DNA of 53,600 bases, taken from positions 1 to 53,600 of the forward strand of contig CAITZM010000159.1 of the NCBI GenBank assembly GCA_903896925.1, in the 5' to 3' direction. Below the pieces are notes generated by a model. That model saw nothing but the letters and a program-made list of their open reading frames with translations. It did not search any database and was not told the origin of the DNA. Positions 1-8,854 of the stretch are shown one piece after another. This DNA is from an uncultured Lentisphaerota bacterium (GTDB taxonomy: Bacteria > Verrucomicrobiota > Kiritimatiellia > CAIQIC01). Numbering within the stretch: position 1 is the first letter of the stretch; each line of letters starts with the position of its first letter. The position numbers and the translations under genes were made by a program.

Positions 1-388
1 TCGCCCTCCCCGCCCAACAGCGCGCAACGGGAGGGCGAGCGTACTCGCGAGCCATGCACCCGCGCAGACACTAGTTGGGAACGGCGACATTCCCGGGTTC
101 GTCCAAGCACTGCGCCGGGGCAAGCCTGCCGCCGCAGAGGGGCGATCAAGCGTAGGCGTTGCACACTCATCTATGATCACGGCATGGCGGCTCCACCATG
201 CAGGGCGGTGAGGACACCGCCCCTCCCAGCTAGTCAGACCGCAGACGCAGAACCCCTGTGCTGTGGGCGGGGCTTCCAGCCCCGCGAACCACACCAGCAC
301 GCAGCCGCTTGGCCGGCTGGCCCCGGCGTAGCGCCGCACGAAGCCGGGGAAGCCCCCCCCCCCCACAACTGAACCGAAATGAAACCAT
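1..388. other. Gene-free left edge with two hairpins
   Basis: I see no convincing gene here; the open frames on both strands have no recognisable composition or homology. Two perfect inverted repeats are present. The first has arms of ten bases at 1-10 and 29-38 around an 18-base loop. The second has eight-base arms at 267-274 and 278-285 around a three-base TCC loop. A C-tract at 354-365 precedes the first gene. The hairpins resemble the REP-like palindromes found elsewhere in the window, but neither has a clean GTAG flank. No strong ribosome binding site precedes the ATG at 389. Confidence 0.5.
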
Positions 389-2665
389 ATGAAGAACATC
401 ACACTCCCAACTCTCACCGCGCTGCTGCTGGCCTCGCTGGCGACCGCGCACGCGGCGACGTGGCATGTGGCCACGAACGGCAATGACAAGGGCGAAGGCT
501 GCAGGCCGGAGCCGTTCCGTACGATACAGCACGCGGCCGAGGTCGCACAGCCGGGCGATGTGATCACCGTCCATGCAGGCGTCTATCGCGAGCGGATCAA
601 TCCGCCGCGCGGCGGCGCGTCCGAGGCCGTGCGCATCACCTATCAGGCCACGCCCGGCGAGTTGGTCGAGATCAAAGGCTCGGAGGTCGTAAAGCACTGG
701 ACAAAGGTCGAGGGCGACGCCTGGAAAGCGACATTGCCGAATTCCTTCTTCGGAACTTTCAATCCTTTCAATGACTTGATCCGCGGCGACTGGTTTAACG
801 CGAAGGGCCGTGAGCATCACACCGGCGCGGTCTATCTCAACGGCGACTGGTTGATCGAGGCCGCGACGCTCGACGAGGTGCTGGGCAAGGTCACCAGCAA
901 GCCGCCAGCGAAGTCAGCGAAGAAGGAATACATCATCAACCTGACGTGGCTGCGGCCCGGGGAGGGCGCGGAGAAATTTTCCTTCACCGGCATGACGGGC
1001 AATCACGAACTGAAGAAAGCGCCGTGCTCCGAGGGCGGCGAGTGCGTCGGCTGGATCGAGCCCGGCGACTGGATCCGCTGCGAGCGCGTCGAGTTCAAGC
1101 AGCCCACCGAACACATCGAACTGCGCGCCTCGTGCGCCGCGGCCGGTGCGGTCATCGAGGTGCGCCGCGACTCCCCCACCGGTGAACTGCTCGGCAACTA
1201 TACGCTGGCCAACAGCGGCGGCTGGCAGTCGTGGGTTACGTGCAAGGTGCGCGTCAAACCGTTGAGCGGCGTGCAGTCGCTGTGTTTCGTCTTCAACCGG
1301 CCCGGCCCGGCCGCGCCCTCGGCGCCGCTGTGGTTCGCGCAGGTGGACAAAGAAAACACAACGATCTGGGCGCAATTCAAGGGTGTTAACCCGAACGAAG
1401 AATTGGTCGAGGTCAACGCGCGCCAGACGGTTTTCTATCCCGACCAGCCGGGCCGGAATTTCATCACGGTGCGCGGCTTCACCCTGCGCCACGCGGCGAC
1501 TCCGTGGGCGCCGCCGACCGCCGAGCAGCCGGGCCTGATCGGTACGCACTGGAGCAAGGGCTGGATCATCGAGAACAACACCATCAGCCACTCGATCTGC
1601 TCCGGCGTCGCGCTCGGCAAGCACGGCGATCAGTTCGATAACACCTCGGCGAATTCCGCCGAGGGTTATGTGAAGACCATCGAGCGCGCCCACGCCCACG
1701 CCATCCCGTGGACGAAGGAAAACATCGGTCATCACATCGTCCGCAACAACACGATCTCGCACTGCGAGCAGACGGGCATCGTCGGCAGCCTCGGCTGCGC
1801 CTTCAGCACCGTCACCGGCAACGTGATCCACGACATCCACATCCGGCGGCTCTTCACCGGCGCGGAGATGGCGGGCATCAAGTTCCACGGCGCGATTGAT
1901 GTCACCATCGCCGGCAATCACATCTATCGCTGCGGCGATGTCGCTGGCATCTGGCTCGACTGGATGGCGCAAGGCGCGCAGGTCACCGGCAATCTGCTGC
2001 ATGACAACCGGCCGCGCGATATATTCTGCGAAATGCAACATGGCCCGCTGCTCATCGCCAACAATCTGTTTTTATCAACAACTCACCCAGTGTTGATCAA
2101 CGCCAAAGGTCTGGCCATCGTCCACAATCTTCTCATCCGCCCGTTTGAAATCATCGCTTACGACGCACGTCAGACGCCGTTCCACAAACCGCACTCCACC
2201 GCGATCGCTGGGTTATCTGACGCGCCCGGTGGTGATCATCGCTTCTACAACAACCTCATCGCGGGCCCATGTCAGCTGTCGGCGTTCGACAACGCGAAGC
2301 TGCCTTGCGTCGGCGCCGGCAACGTCCTCGTCAAAGGCGCCCAGCCGGCGGCGTTCGAGCGCGACGCGCTGGTTAAAGCTGACTTCGATCTTGCCGTCAG
2401 TTTGGAGGAAAAATCCGACGGCTGGTATCTCGCCATTGTGCAAGACCCGCGATGGGGTGATGAGGCCAAGCGCAGCCCGGTGACGACCGAGTTGCTCGGC
2501 AAAGCGAAAGTGTCCGGTTGCGCCTACGAATGTAGCGACGGTTCGCCGCTGAAACTCGACAGCGACTACTTCGACACGAAACGCAACAACAGCAACCCAT
2601 TCCCCGGTCCGTTTGCGAACGCCGCCAAAGGAACCCAGACTCTGAAGGTCTGGCCAAAACAATGA
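389..2665 (+). CDS. Secreted right-handed beta-helix protein with inserted CBM6-like module
   Basis: The 758-residue protein starts with a signal peptide (about residues 1-23, ending AHA). It continues with the signature of secreted parallel beta-helix proteins (WHVATNGNDKGEG, then PFRTIQHAA and GDVITVHAGVYRE, residues 25-68). Residues about 195-305 read as a CBM6-like beta-sandwich (WIEPGDWIRC, VIEVRRDSPTGELLG, SGGWQSW) inserted before the main helix. Repeated N-N-T-I and GN-x-I coils fill about 350-600. The tail (about 610-758, ending LKVWPKQ) is shared with the fragment at 6470. Likely role: binding or cleaving an acidic or arabinose-containing plant or algal glycan outside the cytoplasm. 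Catalytic residues cannot be assigned. Its stop codon overlaps the next start as ATGA, indicating an operon. Confidence 0.85.
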   Translation: MKNITLPTLTALLLASLATAHAATWHVATNGNDKGEGCRPEPFRTIQHAAEVAQPGDVITVHAGVYRERINPPRGGASEAVRITYQATPGELVEIKGSEVVKHWTKVEGDAWKATLPNSFFGTFNPFNDLIRGDWFNAKGREHHTGAVYLNGDWLIEAATLDEVLGKVTSKPPAKSAKKEYIINLTWLRPGEGAEKFSFTGMTGNHELKKAPCSEGGECVGWIEPGDWIRCERVEFKQPTEHIELRASCAAAGAVIEVRRDSPTGELLGNYTLANSGGWQSWVTCKVRVKPLSGVQSLCFVFNRPGPAAPSAPLWFAQVDKENTTIWAQFKGVNPNEELVEVNARQTVFYPDQPGRNFITVRGFTLRHAATPWAPPTAEQPGLIGTHWSKGWIIENNTISHSICSGVALGKHGDQFDNTSANSAEGYVKTIERAHAHAIPWTKENIGHHIVRNNTISHCEQTGIVGSLGCAFSTVTGNVIHDIHIRRLFTGAEMAGIKFHGAIDVTIAGNHIYRCGDVAGIWLDWMAQGAQVTGNLLHDNRPRDIFCEMQHGPLLIANNLFLSTTHPVLINAKGLAIVHNLLIRPFEIIAYDARQTPFHKPHSTAIAGLSDAPGGDHRFYNNLIAGPCQLSAFDNAKLPCVGAGNVLVKGAQPAAFERDALVKADFDLAVSLEEKSDGWYLAIVQDPRWGDEAKRSPVTTELLGKAKVSGCAYECSDGSPLKLDSDYFDTKRNNSNPFPGPFANAAKGTQTLKVWPKQ

Positions 2666-4992
2666 ATCTACGCAGAACACTCGCAGCCATCATCACCTTG
2701 GTTTTTGTGATGCGCGCTGACGCGGAGAACGCGCATTACGCGGTCAATCGGGCACCATTGAAGCAGACGGCGTATGTTCATTTGCCACTGGGGACAGTGA
2801 AAGCGCGGGGCTGGCTCAAGGATCAACTCCGGCTGCAAGCCGACGGCGTGACCAGCTATCTGTGGAGCGCTTTCTTCTCGCCCGCGGAAGATTCCAACCC
2901 TGCCTATCATCAAGAAGGAGTTGTGGCTCTGGCGCTGGCCTTGGGAGATGATCCGCGTCTGAACGCGCTTGCCAAAGGTTACGTGGACCGGCGGCTAACG
3001 CTGGAACCGCGGCACGTCAAGTGGCCGCTGACTTTCGGCAATGCCTGCATCATGCAATTCATGGCCGAATATCAGGAAGCCACCGGCGACGCGCGCATCG
3101 TGCCGTGGATGCGGGAGTGGTATCGGCGCGCGGGTTCATTCGTGCCGGAAGAACATTATTGGGAACACCAAGGTAGCCATGAGCATTTGGTGCCGCTCTA
3201 TTGGCTCTACAACCGCACCGGTGACCGGCAACTGCTCGACCAAGTCCGGGAAATCGTTGTGCGCACCAAGCCGCAGCCGGAATTGTGGAAGCGCGGCGAT
3301 TTGAATCACCATCATGATTCCACGCTGCCGGGCCATCGCATCCCCGGCATCGACGATATTGCGTTAGGATTCCTTCAATTCCCCGATTTGAAAACCACCA
3401 CGCACGGCGTCATGACGTCATGGCGATTGAAGTTTCCGCCGTTGTTTTTCCAGCAACAGCCGGATGACTGTTACCGGCAGGCGTATTATCAGGGCGTGCA
3501 ACGGCTGGACCGGTGGTTTGGACAAATCGGTGGGCGCTTTGCCGCTCACGAGAATTTTCCGGCACAGGCAACCGGCTACGATCCGCGACATGGCACGGAG
3601 TTGTGCAACTCCGTTCAGCTCGCGTATTCGTTGGAGCAGATTTTTGAGATTCTCGGCGATCCCGCCGCGGGTGACCGGCTCGAAGCTCTCGCTTACAACG
3701 TTTGGCCGGGTCAAATGTCCGCCGATATGTGGTGCCATCAATACGACACCGAGTCCAATCAGGCGATGGTGAACGTCGCCAACCGGGGCTTCGACAACAG
3801 CGCGTGGGCCAGCATCTACGGCCACCAGGCAAACTGGACTTGTTGCGCCGCCTGCAAGCATCAGGCATGGCCGCGGCTCGTCAAGAATCTCTGGCTGGCA
3901 ACGCACGACAACGGCCTGATCGCGTTCATTTACGCGCCCAACGAAGTCACGGCCAAGGTCGGCGCTGAAGGCCAGTCGGTGACGGTGCTGGAGGAAACCG
4001 AGTATCCCTTCGACGGCACAATCCGGTTCACGCTCAAAATGGACCGGCCGGTCGAATTTCCGTTGTCGTTCCGCATCCCGGCTTGGGCGGCAGGAACGGT
4101 GGCACATGTGGCTGGCCAAAAACAGGCGGCACGACCCGGCGAGATCCTCGCGCTGCAACGGACCTGGAAAAATGGTGACGTGGTGGAACTTGATTTTCCG
4201 ATGCGGTTGCGGGTGGAAGAACGTTTCCACGGCGCCGCCGCCATTCAACGCGGCCCGCTTTACTTTGCGCTGCGTATCGGCTGCGATTACCGCGAGTGTC
4301 TCTGGCTATCTCCCGCGACATCCGAAGGCCACTTGTTGGCCAAGCCCTGGCGCGAAAAGAGCGGCTTCCCCATCTATGACTGGGAGATTCATCCCGCCAC
4401 GCCGTGGAACTATGCGCTCAAACTGGACCGTCAACACCCGGAGTCGTCGCTGACGCTCACACGACACCCCATCGGGAAAATGCCGTTCGGCGGCAAAGGC
4501 GAGCCGGCGATTATCAAAATTCCCGATGGCGACACCGCGCGGATCGAGCGCGCGCCGTTCAAGGCCGAAGTCAGCCGGGTCTTGCCGCATCCCGCCGAAG
4601 CCAACCTGAAGTTTGCGGGCAACCCGTGGCCGATGAAGTACGAAGATCCGAAAAGGGAATTCGGATGGCTGGCACGGCTTTCCCCCGGCGCCGTCAACAC
4701 TTGGCCAGTCATGCCGGATGCCGACAAACAGTGGGTTGGTTTCGAGCGCATCGTTGTGGAGCAGAACGAACCGATCGTTCTGAAGGCCAGAGCCCGGCAG
4801 ATTCCAAACTGGACTCTGGTGGATGGCAAAAACCCTGCCGCTGGCAAACTGGTACCTGCCGTCGCGGGGCCGACGCCTCTGTCGCCCGCGGCAAGCAACG
4901 AACCGGAAGTGGACGTGGAACTTGTTCCCTACGGCTGCACCCGGTTGCGCATCGCCGAATTTCCAACGTTAACGGAAGCAAAAAACCCATGA
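2662..4992 (+). CDS. GH127 beta-L-arabinofuranosidase-like (DUF1680)
   Basis: This 776-residue secreted protein (signal peptide about 1-21) matches glycoside hydrolase family 127. The family removes beta-L-arabinofuranose using an unusual cysteine nucleophile held in a zinc site. The expected residues are visible: Glu313 and Cys315 in the ELC motif (E-x-C in the family) and the adjacent pair Cys394-Cys395 in NWTCC, one of which would be the nucleophile. The N-terminal part (HLPLGTVKARGWL, residues about 41-53) is also typical. The N-terminal alpha/alpha barrel is followed by beta-sandwich domains, and the C-terminus extends past residue 680. ATGA overlaps at both ends (2662 and 4989) couple it to its neighbours, which suggests joint action on an arabinose-decorated pectin or arabinan. 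The exact linkage specificity cannot be read from the sequence. Confidence 0.88.
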   Translation: MNLRRTLAAIITLVFVMRADAENAHYAVNRAPLKQTAYVHLPLGTVKARGWLKDQLRLQADGVTSYLWSAFFSPAEDSNPAYHQEGVVALALALGDDPRLNALAKGYVDRRLTLEPRHVKWPLTFGNACIMQFMAEYQEATGDARIVPWMREWYRRAGSFVPEEHYWEHQGSHEHLVPLYWLYNRTGDRQLLDQVREIVVRTKPQPELWKRGDLNHHHDSTLPGHRIPGIDDIALGFLQFPDLKTTTHGVMTSWRLKFPPLFFQQQPDDCYRQAYYQGVQRLDRWFGQIGGRFAAHENFPAQATGYDPRHGTELCNSVQLAYSLEQIFEILGDPAAGDRLEALAYNVWPGQMSADMWCHQYDTESNQAMVNVANRGFDNSAWASIYGHQANWTCCAACKHQAWPRLVKNLWLATHDNGLIAFIYAPNEVTAKVGAEGQSVTVLEETEYPFDGTIRFTLKMDRPVEFPLSFRIPAWAAGTVAHVAGQKQAARPGEILALQRTWKNGDVVELDFPMRLRVEERFHGAAAIQRGPLYFALRIGCDYRECLWLSPATSEGHLLAKPWREKSGFPIYDWEIHPATPWNYALKLDRQHPESSLTLTRHPIGKMPFGGKGEPAIIKIPDGDTARIERAPFKAEVSRVLPHPAEANLKFAGNPWPMKYEDPKREFGWLARLSPGAVNTWPVMPDADKQWVGFERIVVEQNEPIVLKARARQIPNWTLVDGKNPAAGKLVPAVAGPTPLSPAASNEPEVDVELVPYGCTRLRIAEFPTLTEAKNP

Positions 4993-6476
4993 CTCAAATC
5001 AGATTTCTCACTCTCATCGCCTCCGTTACCACCCTGATGCTCATTGCGTTGCCTGTCCGAGCACAAGCTGCCGACGAGATTTGCGAATGGATTTCGGTAT
5101 CCGCATTTGGCGCGAAAGGCAATGGCACAAACGACGATACCGCCGCCATCCAGAACGCGCTTGATGCCGCAGCCAAGTCGGGCGGTGGAGCCATCGTCGT
5201 GCCGCGCGGCACGTTTGTCCTCACCGCGCCGGTCGCAATTGGCGCCAACTGCACTTTGGAAGGAATCGGCGGCGCCTCTGTGCTCAAATGGGGCGGTGGC
5301 GTCTGGACGAACACCGAGCACGGCATCCGGATCGGCGTCATGGTCAACATCACCGGCACAGCGAATGTCCACATCGTCAACCTCGTGTTCGACGCTGGCG
5401 GCGCGGACCTCCACGTGATTCGGATGGAGAACGGCATCAACACGACACCGCTCGTCATCGAGAACAACCGGTTCCAGAATCTCTCGCGCGCCAGCGCCAG
5501 CAATCGATTTTCGCGCAGCCTCGCCATCTCCTTGTCGGGTGGACGGACTTTCACCCGCAACAACTATTGCGATGGCGCGTCGAGCGACACGTTCAACTAC
5601 AACAACGGCTGGCACCTCGTCGCCGATAACATCATCCTCAACGGCGAGGACGGCGGCATCGCGTTCAATAACGGCGCCCACGGCGTGATCAGCGGCAACT
5701 GGCTTTTTAACTGCGACCTCGGCATCGGCATGGGCCATCCCGGCAGCGTCGAGCAGTCGCAGGAAAACTCCACGACCATCACCGGCAACGCTATTGAGCA
5801 GTGCATGCTGGGAATCAACATGGGCTGGTTCGGCTACAAGGGGAAAGGCGCTCCGCGCAACTGGACCATCAGCGGTAACGTCTTCAAGAATTCCGCTTGT
5901 GGTGACATCAACTATGACGGCCCTGAACGAGGGTTCGCCGCCAATGGTGCTGTCAGCGGCAACACCTCATATCGCGTCGGATCATCGCACCACAAAAACT
6001 TCCGGCATACCGAACGAGGCAACACGACCAACGCACGGTTCGCCCGCCTAGTCAACTGCGACAACGTTACGGTCAGCGGTAATACCGTTGTTGACCCGCA
6101 AGCGCCCGGTGCACTTCTGACCATCGGCGGCAGCAAGAACATCATTGTCGCAAACAACCTGTTCCGCGCCACCAAGCCAGTCCGACAATTGTCCGCCATC
6201 CTCCTCAACAACACCACCGGCTTGATGGTGTCCGGCAACCGAGTGGCCGGTGAGTGTGATTATTTCCTCACAAGCGAATCATCGTCGCCGGTCACCGGAC
6301 TACACATCAACGACAACGTCGTGGAAAATTGCCGGAGCAACGCCATCTCGATCCACGGCCAACTCGGCAAGTCGGAAATCCTCGACAACCGGTTTTCCCT
6401 CGCGAAGGCAACGGCCATTGTCATTATATGTCCGGACATTGCCACAAACGTTGTCATTAAGAACAATCATGACTGA
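4989..6476 (+). CDS. Secreted pectate-lyase-3-type beta-helix protein
   Basis: The start is ATG at 4989, overlapping the stop of the GH127 gene as ATGA; the open frame extends much further upstream, but only as a shadow of the GH127 gene. The 495-residue protein has a signal peptide (about 1-27). It then shows the classical start of pectate lyase superfamily/GH28-related proteins: ISVSAFGAKGNGTNDDTAAI followed by GGGAIVVPRGTFVL. The remainder is a right-handed helix rich in asparagine-ladder coils (ISGNWLFN, ISGNVFKN, VSGNTVVD, VSGNRV). Such proteins act as polysaccharide lyases or hydrolases, or as non-catalytic glycan binders. I could not identify the catalytic aspartates of GH28, so catalysis is unproven. 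The gene ends with only a seven-base overlap into the truncated fragment at 6470. Confidence 0.85.
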   Translation: MTQIRFLTLIASVTTLMLIALPVRAQAADEICEWISVSAFGAKGNGTNDDTAAIQNALDAAAKSGGGAIVVPRGTFVLTAPVAIGANCTLEGIGGASVLKWGGGVWTNTEHGIRIGVMVNITGTANVHIVNLVFDAGGADLHVIRMENGINTTPLVIENNRFQNLSRASASNRFSRSLAISLSGGRTFTRNNYCDGASSDTFNYNNGWHLVADNIILNGEDGGIAFNNGAHGVISGNWLFNCDLGIGMGHPGSVEQSQENSTTITGNAIEQCMLGINMGWFGYKGKGAPRNWTISGNVFKNSACGDINYDGPERGFAANGAVSGNTSYRVGSSHHKNFRHTERGNTTNARFARLVNCDNVTVSGNTVVDPQAPGALLTIGGSKNIIVANNLFRATKPVRQLSAILLNNTTGLMVSGNRVAGECDYFLTSESSSPVTGLHINDNVVENCRSNAISIHGQLGKSEILDNRFSLAKATAIVIICPDIATNVVIKNNHD

Positions 6477-6933
6477 AGAAAGAAACTGCGCCGTTGCAGG
6501 CCTGCTCAAGAATCCGAGCGGCGACGAGCACTATTACAATAATCTGTTCACTCAGCGCGCCGATCTATCGGTCTATGACAAGGCGGCGCTGCCGGTGTTC
6601 ATGAAGGACAATGTTTTCCTCGGCGGCGCGAAACCCTCCAAGCACGAAGCCCGGCCGCACGTCGTGCCGGACCTTGAGCCGGGCCTCGCGCTGACGGAGC
6701 AAGCCGACGGCTGGCACCTCGCCCTCGCGCTGGCCCCAGCACAACCGTGCCAGCTCATCACGACCGCCGCGCTCGGCAAGGCCAAGCTCTCCGACCAGCT
6801 ATATGAAAACACCGACGGCTCGCCGCTGAAAATTGATTACGATTATTTCGGCCAGCCGCGTGATACAACCAACCCGACACCCGGCCCGTTTGAGAAGCCG
6901 GGCAGCGGCACGCTGAAGCTCAAGGTCTGGTGA
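6470..6933 (+). pseudogene. Truncated C-terminal fragment of a beta-helix protein
   Basis: The reading frame from ATG 6470 encodes 154 residues with no signal peptide. They align along their whole length with the C-terminal part of the protein at 389-2665. Shared elements in order are AVAGL/AIAGL, YNNL, ADGWHLA/SDGWYLA, TTAALGKAK/TTELLGKAK, the GSPLK-[IL]-D-x-DYF block, NPxPGPF and the final LKVW. The fragment begins exactly at the end of the pectate-lyase-like gene (ATG overlaps its last codons), so it looks like the tail of a decayed or recombined paralogue whose N-terminal beta-helix has been replaced. The frame is open, so translation is possible; a functional small secreted protein is unlikely without a signal sequence. 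Confidence 0.7.
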
Positions 6934-6944
6934 AAGGTCATGAC

Positions 6945-8765
6945 ATGAAGTGGTTGGTTTCTATTTTCACGGTTCTGCTGTTGGTGCCGCCGGCCGCGCT
7001 GCCCGCTGCGGCGGATCGGGCGACGATCCACGAGATGGAGGAATTACGGGCGTTGCTGGCCGATGCCGTCGGCAAGCAGGCAAGGGAGTTGGTGATCCCG
7101 CCGGGCATCTACCGTGGCGGGCCGGAAAAAAACAGCGGGACAGTGATTACCCTCAACCGTGCCCACGATCTCCAGATCAAGGCCGCCGGCGTGACCATGG
7201 TTTGCACGCGGTTGACCCGGGCGTTGCAGATCGAGCATTGCAAGAACCTTGGCATCAGCGGGCTGGTTATCACCTACGACCCCCTCCCGTTCACGCAAGG
7301 CGACATTGTCAAAGTCGCCGAAGATGGCAGTTGGGTGGAGGTGAAGATCCATCAGGGGTATCCGCTCAAAGCCTACTCGCGGATTGATATTGTTGACCGC
7401 ACGACCCGGATGCGCAAACGCGGGATGCCGTTTCTGTGGGGCGCCAAGGCCAGCCTGACCGAAGCCGGTGTGGTCCGGGTAACGCAGAAGGATCTCGGCA
7501 AAATTGCCCGGGTCGGCGACCTGGCCTCGATGAGCACCGGATCGGAAACCGGGTTCCCCTGTCATGGCGTGGTCATCGCCGATTCCGAGGCAACGGTGCT
7601 CGAAGACTTCACCGTGCACTGTGCGCCCGGGATGGGCATCCTCGAGAGCGGAGGCGAAGGCCGTGCGCATTTCAACCGGGTACAGATTGTTCCCGGCCCG
7701 CCTCCGGCCGGGGCGACCGAGCCGCCGATCCTCACCACGTCCTGGGATGCGATTCAGCACAAAACCTGCCGCCAAGGGCCGCTGGTGGAAAATTGCGTCA
7801 TCAAGGATGCCGGTGATGATTCATGGAGTATTCAGGCCAGCGACTATCTGGTTCTGAAAACAGAGGGAACCCAGGCAGTCGTGGCGGCCCGTGACCACGG
7901 CGCGAATAATCTGCAGGTGGGAGATCGCCTGCGGCTGTCCTTGGATTCACCGGAAGTGACCATCCGGCAAGTCGTCAGGAAGGTCGCCCGACAGGAAGCC
8001 GGGTTGGCTCCAGCGGTGTTGGAGCAATTGAACGGGGCGAAGCAGTATTCCCGCTGGCGGGTGGGAGCAGACTGTCTGGAATTGATCTTGGACAAGCCTG
8101 TGCCCTGCGCTGTGGGCGCGTCGGTCTATTCGCCAGACCGTCATGCAGAAGGTTATATTTTTCGCAGCAACCAGGTGCATAGCTCGGGACGCATCCTGCT
8201 CAAGTCCGGCAACGGCATCATCGAAAACAACAAGCTGACGGATCTGCACGGGATCATGGTCTGCCCGGAAATTCCGGGCGATGCCGCTGCCGGGATGAGG
8301 CGCATCATCATTCGGAATAATGTCCTGATCGCCCCGGGGCATTGCTGTGAAAACACGGCTTCAGCGCAGGCCGGCGCGATTGCCGTCGTTGCCGATGCAG
8401 GCGATCCGAAGAACAAAGGCCGAAAACTGTTCCGCCCGCCGGGCCTGTTCGAGGATGTCCTGATTGAGAATAATGTCATCCAGGATAGCGATGGCGTGGG
8501 GATACTGGTCACATCGGCCAGGCACGTGGTCATCAAAAACAACCGGCTCATCGGGTCGCATCAGAACCCGCCCCTCAGGTTCGGAGCCGCCGCAGGGGTT
8601 GATCAGAGCTGTGCCGTCCTCCTGGCGCAATGCGCTGGAGTGGAATTCAAAGACAACCAGGTTGAAAAGCCCGGCAGGTTTCTGCAAAAGGGACTGATCG
8701 TCAGCGCAGATGTCGTTGATTTGAAAAATGACGGGAAACTCACCATCCAAGGAACCGCCCCTTGA
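6945..8765 (+). CDS. Secreted right-handed beta-helix protein
   Basis: I choose ATG 6945 rather than the in-frame GTG at 6930. It gives a clean signal peptide (MKWLVSIFTVLLL through PAAA) and has AAAGG about seven bases upstream. The mature part of this roughly 606-residue protein carries beta-helix features: ELVIPPGIYRGG near the N-terminus, then repeated coils (IIENNKLTDL, IIIRNNVLIA, VLIENNVIQD, VVIKNNRLIG, VEFKDNQVEK). A globular insertion around residues 300-400 interrupts the coils. It belongs with the glycan-active or glycan-binding beta-helix proteins of this operon; no catalytic motif is recognised. It starts 11 bases after the stop of the truncated fragment and ends 89 bases before the sugar transporter. 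Confidence 0.8.
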   Translation: MKWLVSIFTVLLLVPPAALPAAADRATIHEMEELRALLADAVGKQARELVIPPGIYRGGPEKNSGTVITLNRAHDLQIKAAGVTMVCTRLTRALQIEHCKNLGISGLVITYDPLPFTQGDIVKVAEDGSWVEVKIHQGYPLKAYSRIDIVDRTTRMRKRGMPFLWGAKASLTEAGVVRVTQKDLGKIARVGDLASMSTGSETGFPCHGVVIADSEATVLEDFTVHCAPGMGILESGGEGRAHFNRVQIVPGPPPAGATEPPILTTSWDAIQHKTCRQGPLVENCVIKDAGDDSWSIQASDYLVLKTEGTQAVVAARDHGANNLQVGDRLRLSLDSPEVTIRQVVRKVARQEAGLAPAVLEQLNGAKQYSRWRVGADCLELILDKPVPCAVGASVYSPDRHAEGYIFRSNQVHSSGRILLKSGNGIIENNKLTDLHGIMVCPEIPGDAAAGMRRIIIRNNVLIAPGHCCENTASAQAGAIAVVADAGDPKNKGRKLFRPPGLFEDVLIENNVIQDSDGVGILVTSARHVVIKNNRLIGSHQNPPLRFGAAAGVDQSCAVLLAQCAGVEFKDNQVEKPGRFLQKGLIVSADVVDLKNDGKLTIQGTAP

Positions 8766-8854
8766 ATCATCCCGGTAGGGTCAAACTCGTAGACCGGCTT
8801 GGTGAAAACACTGGCGGTCGTGCAGTGCGCATCAAAGTCTGGTAAGAAGGCATT

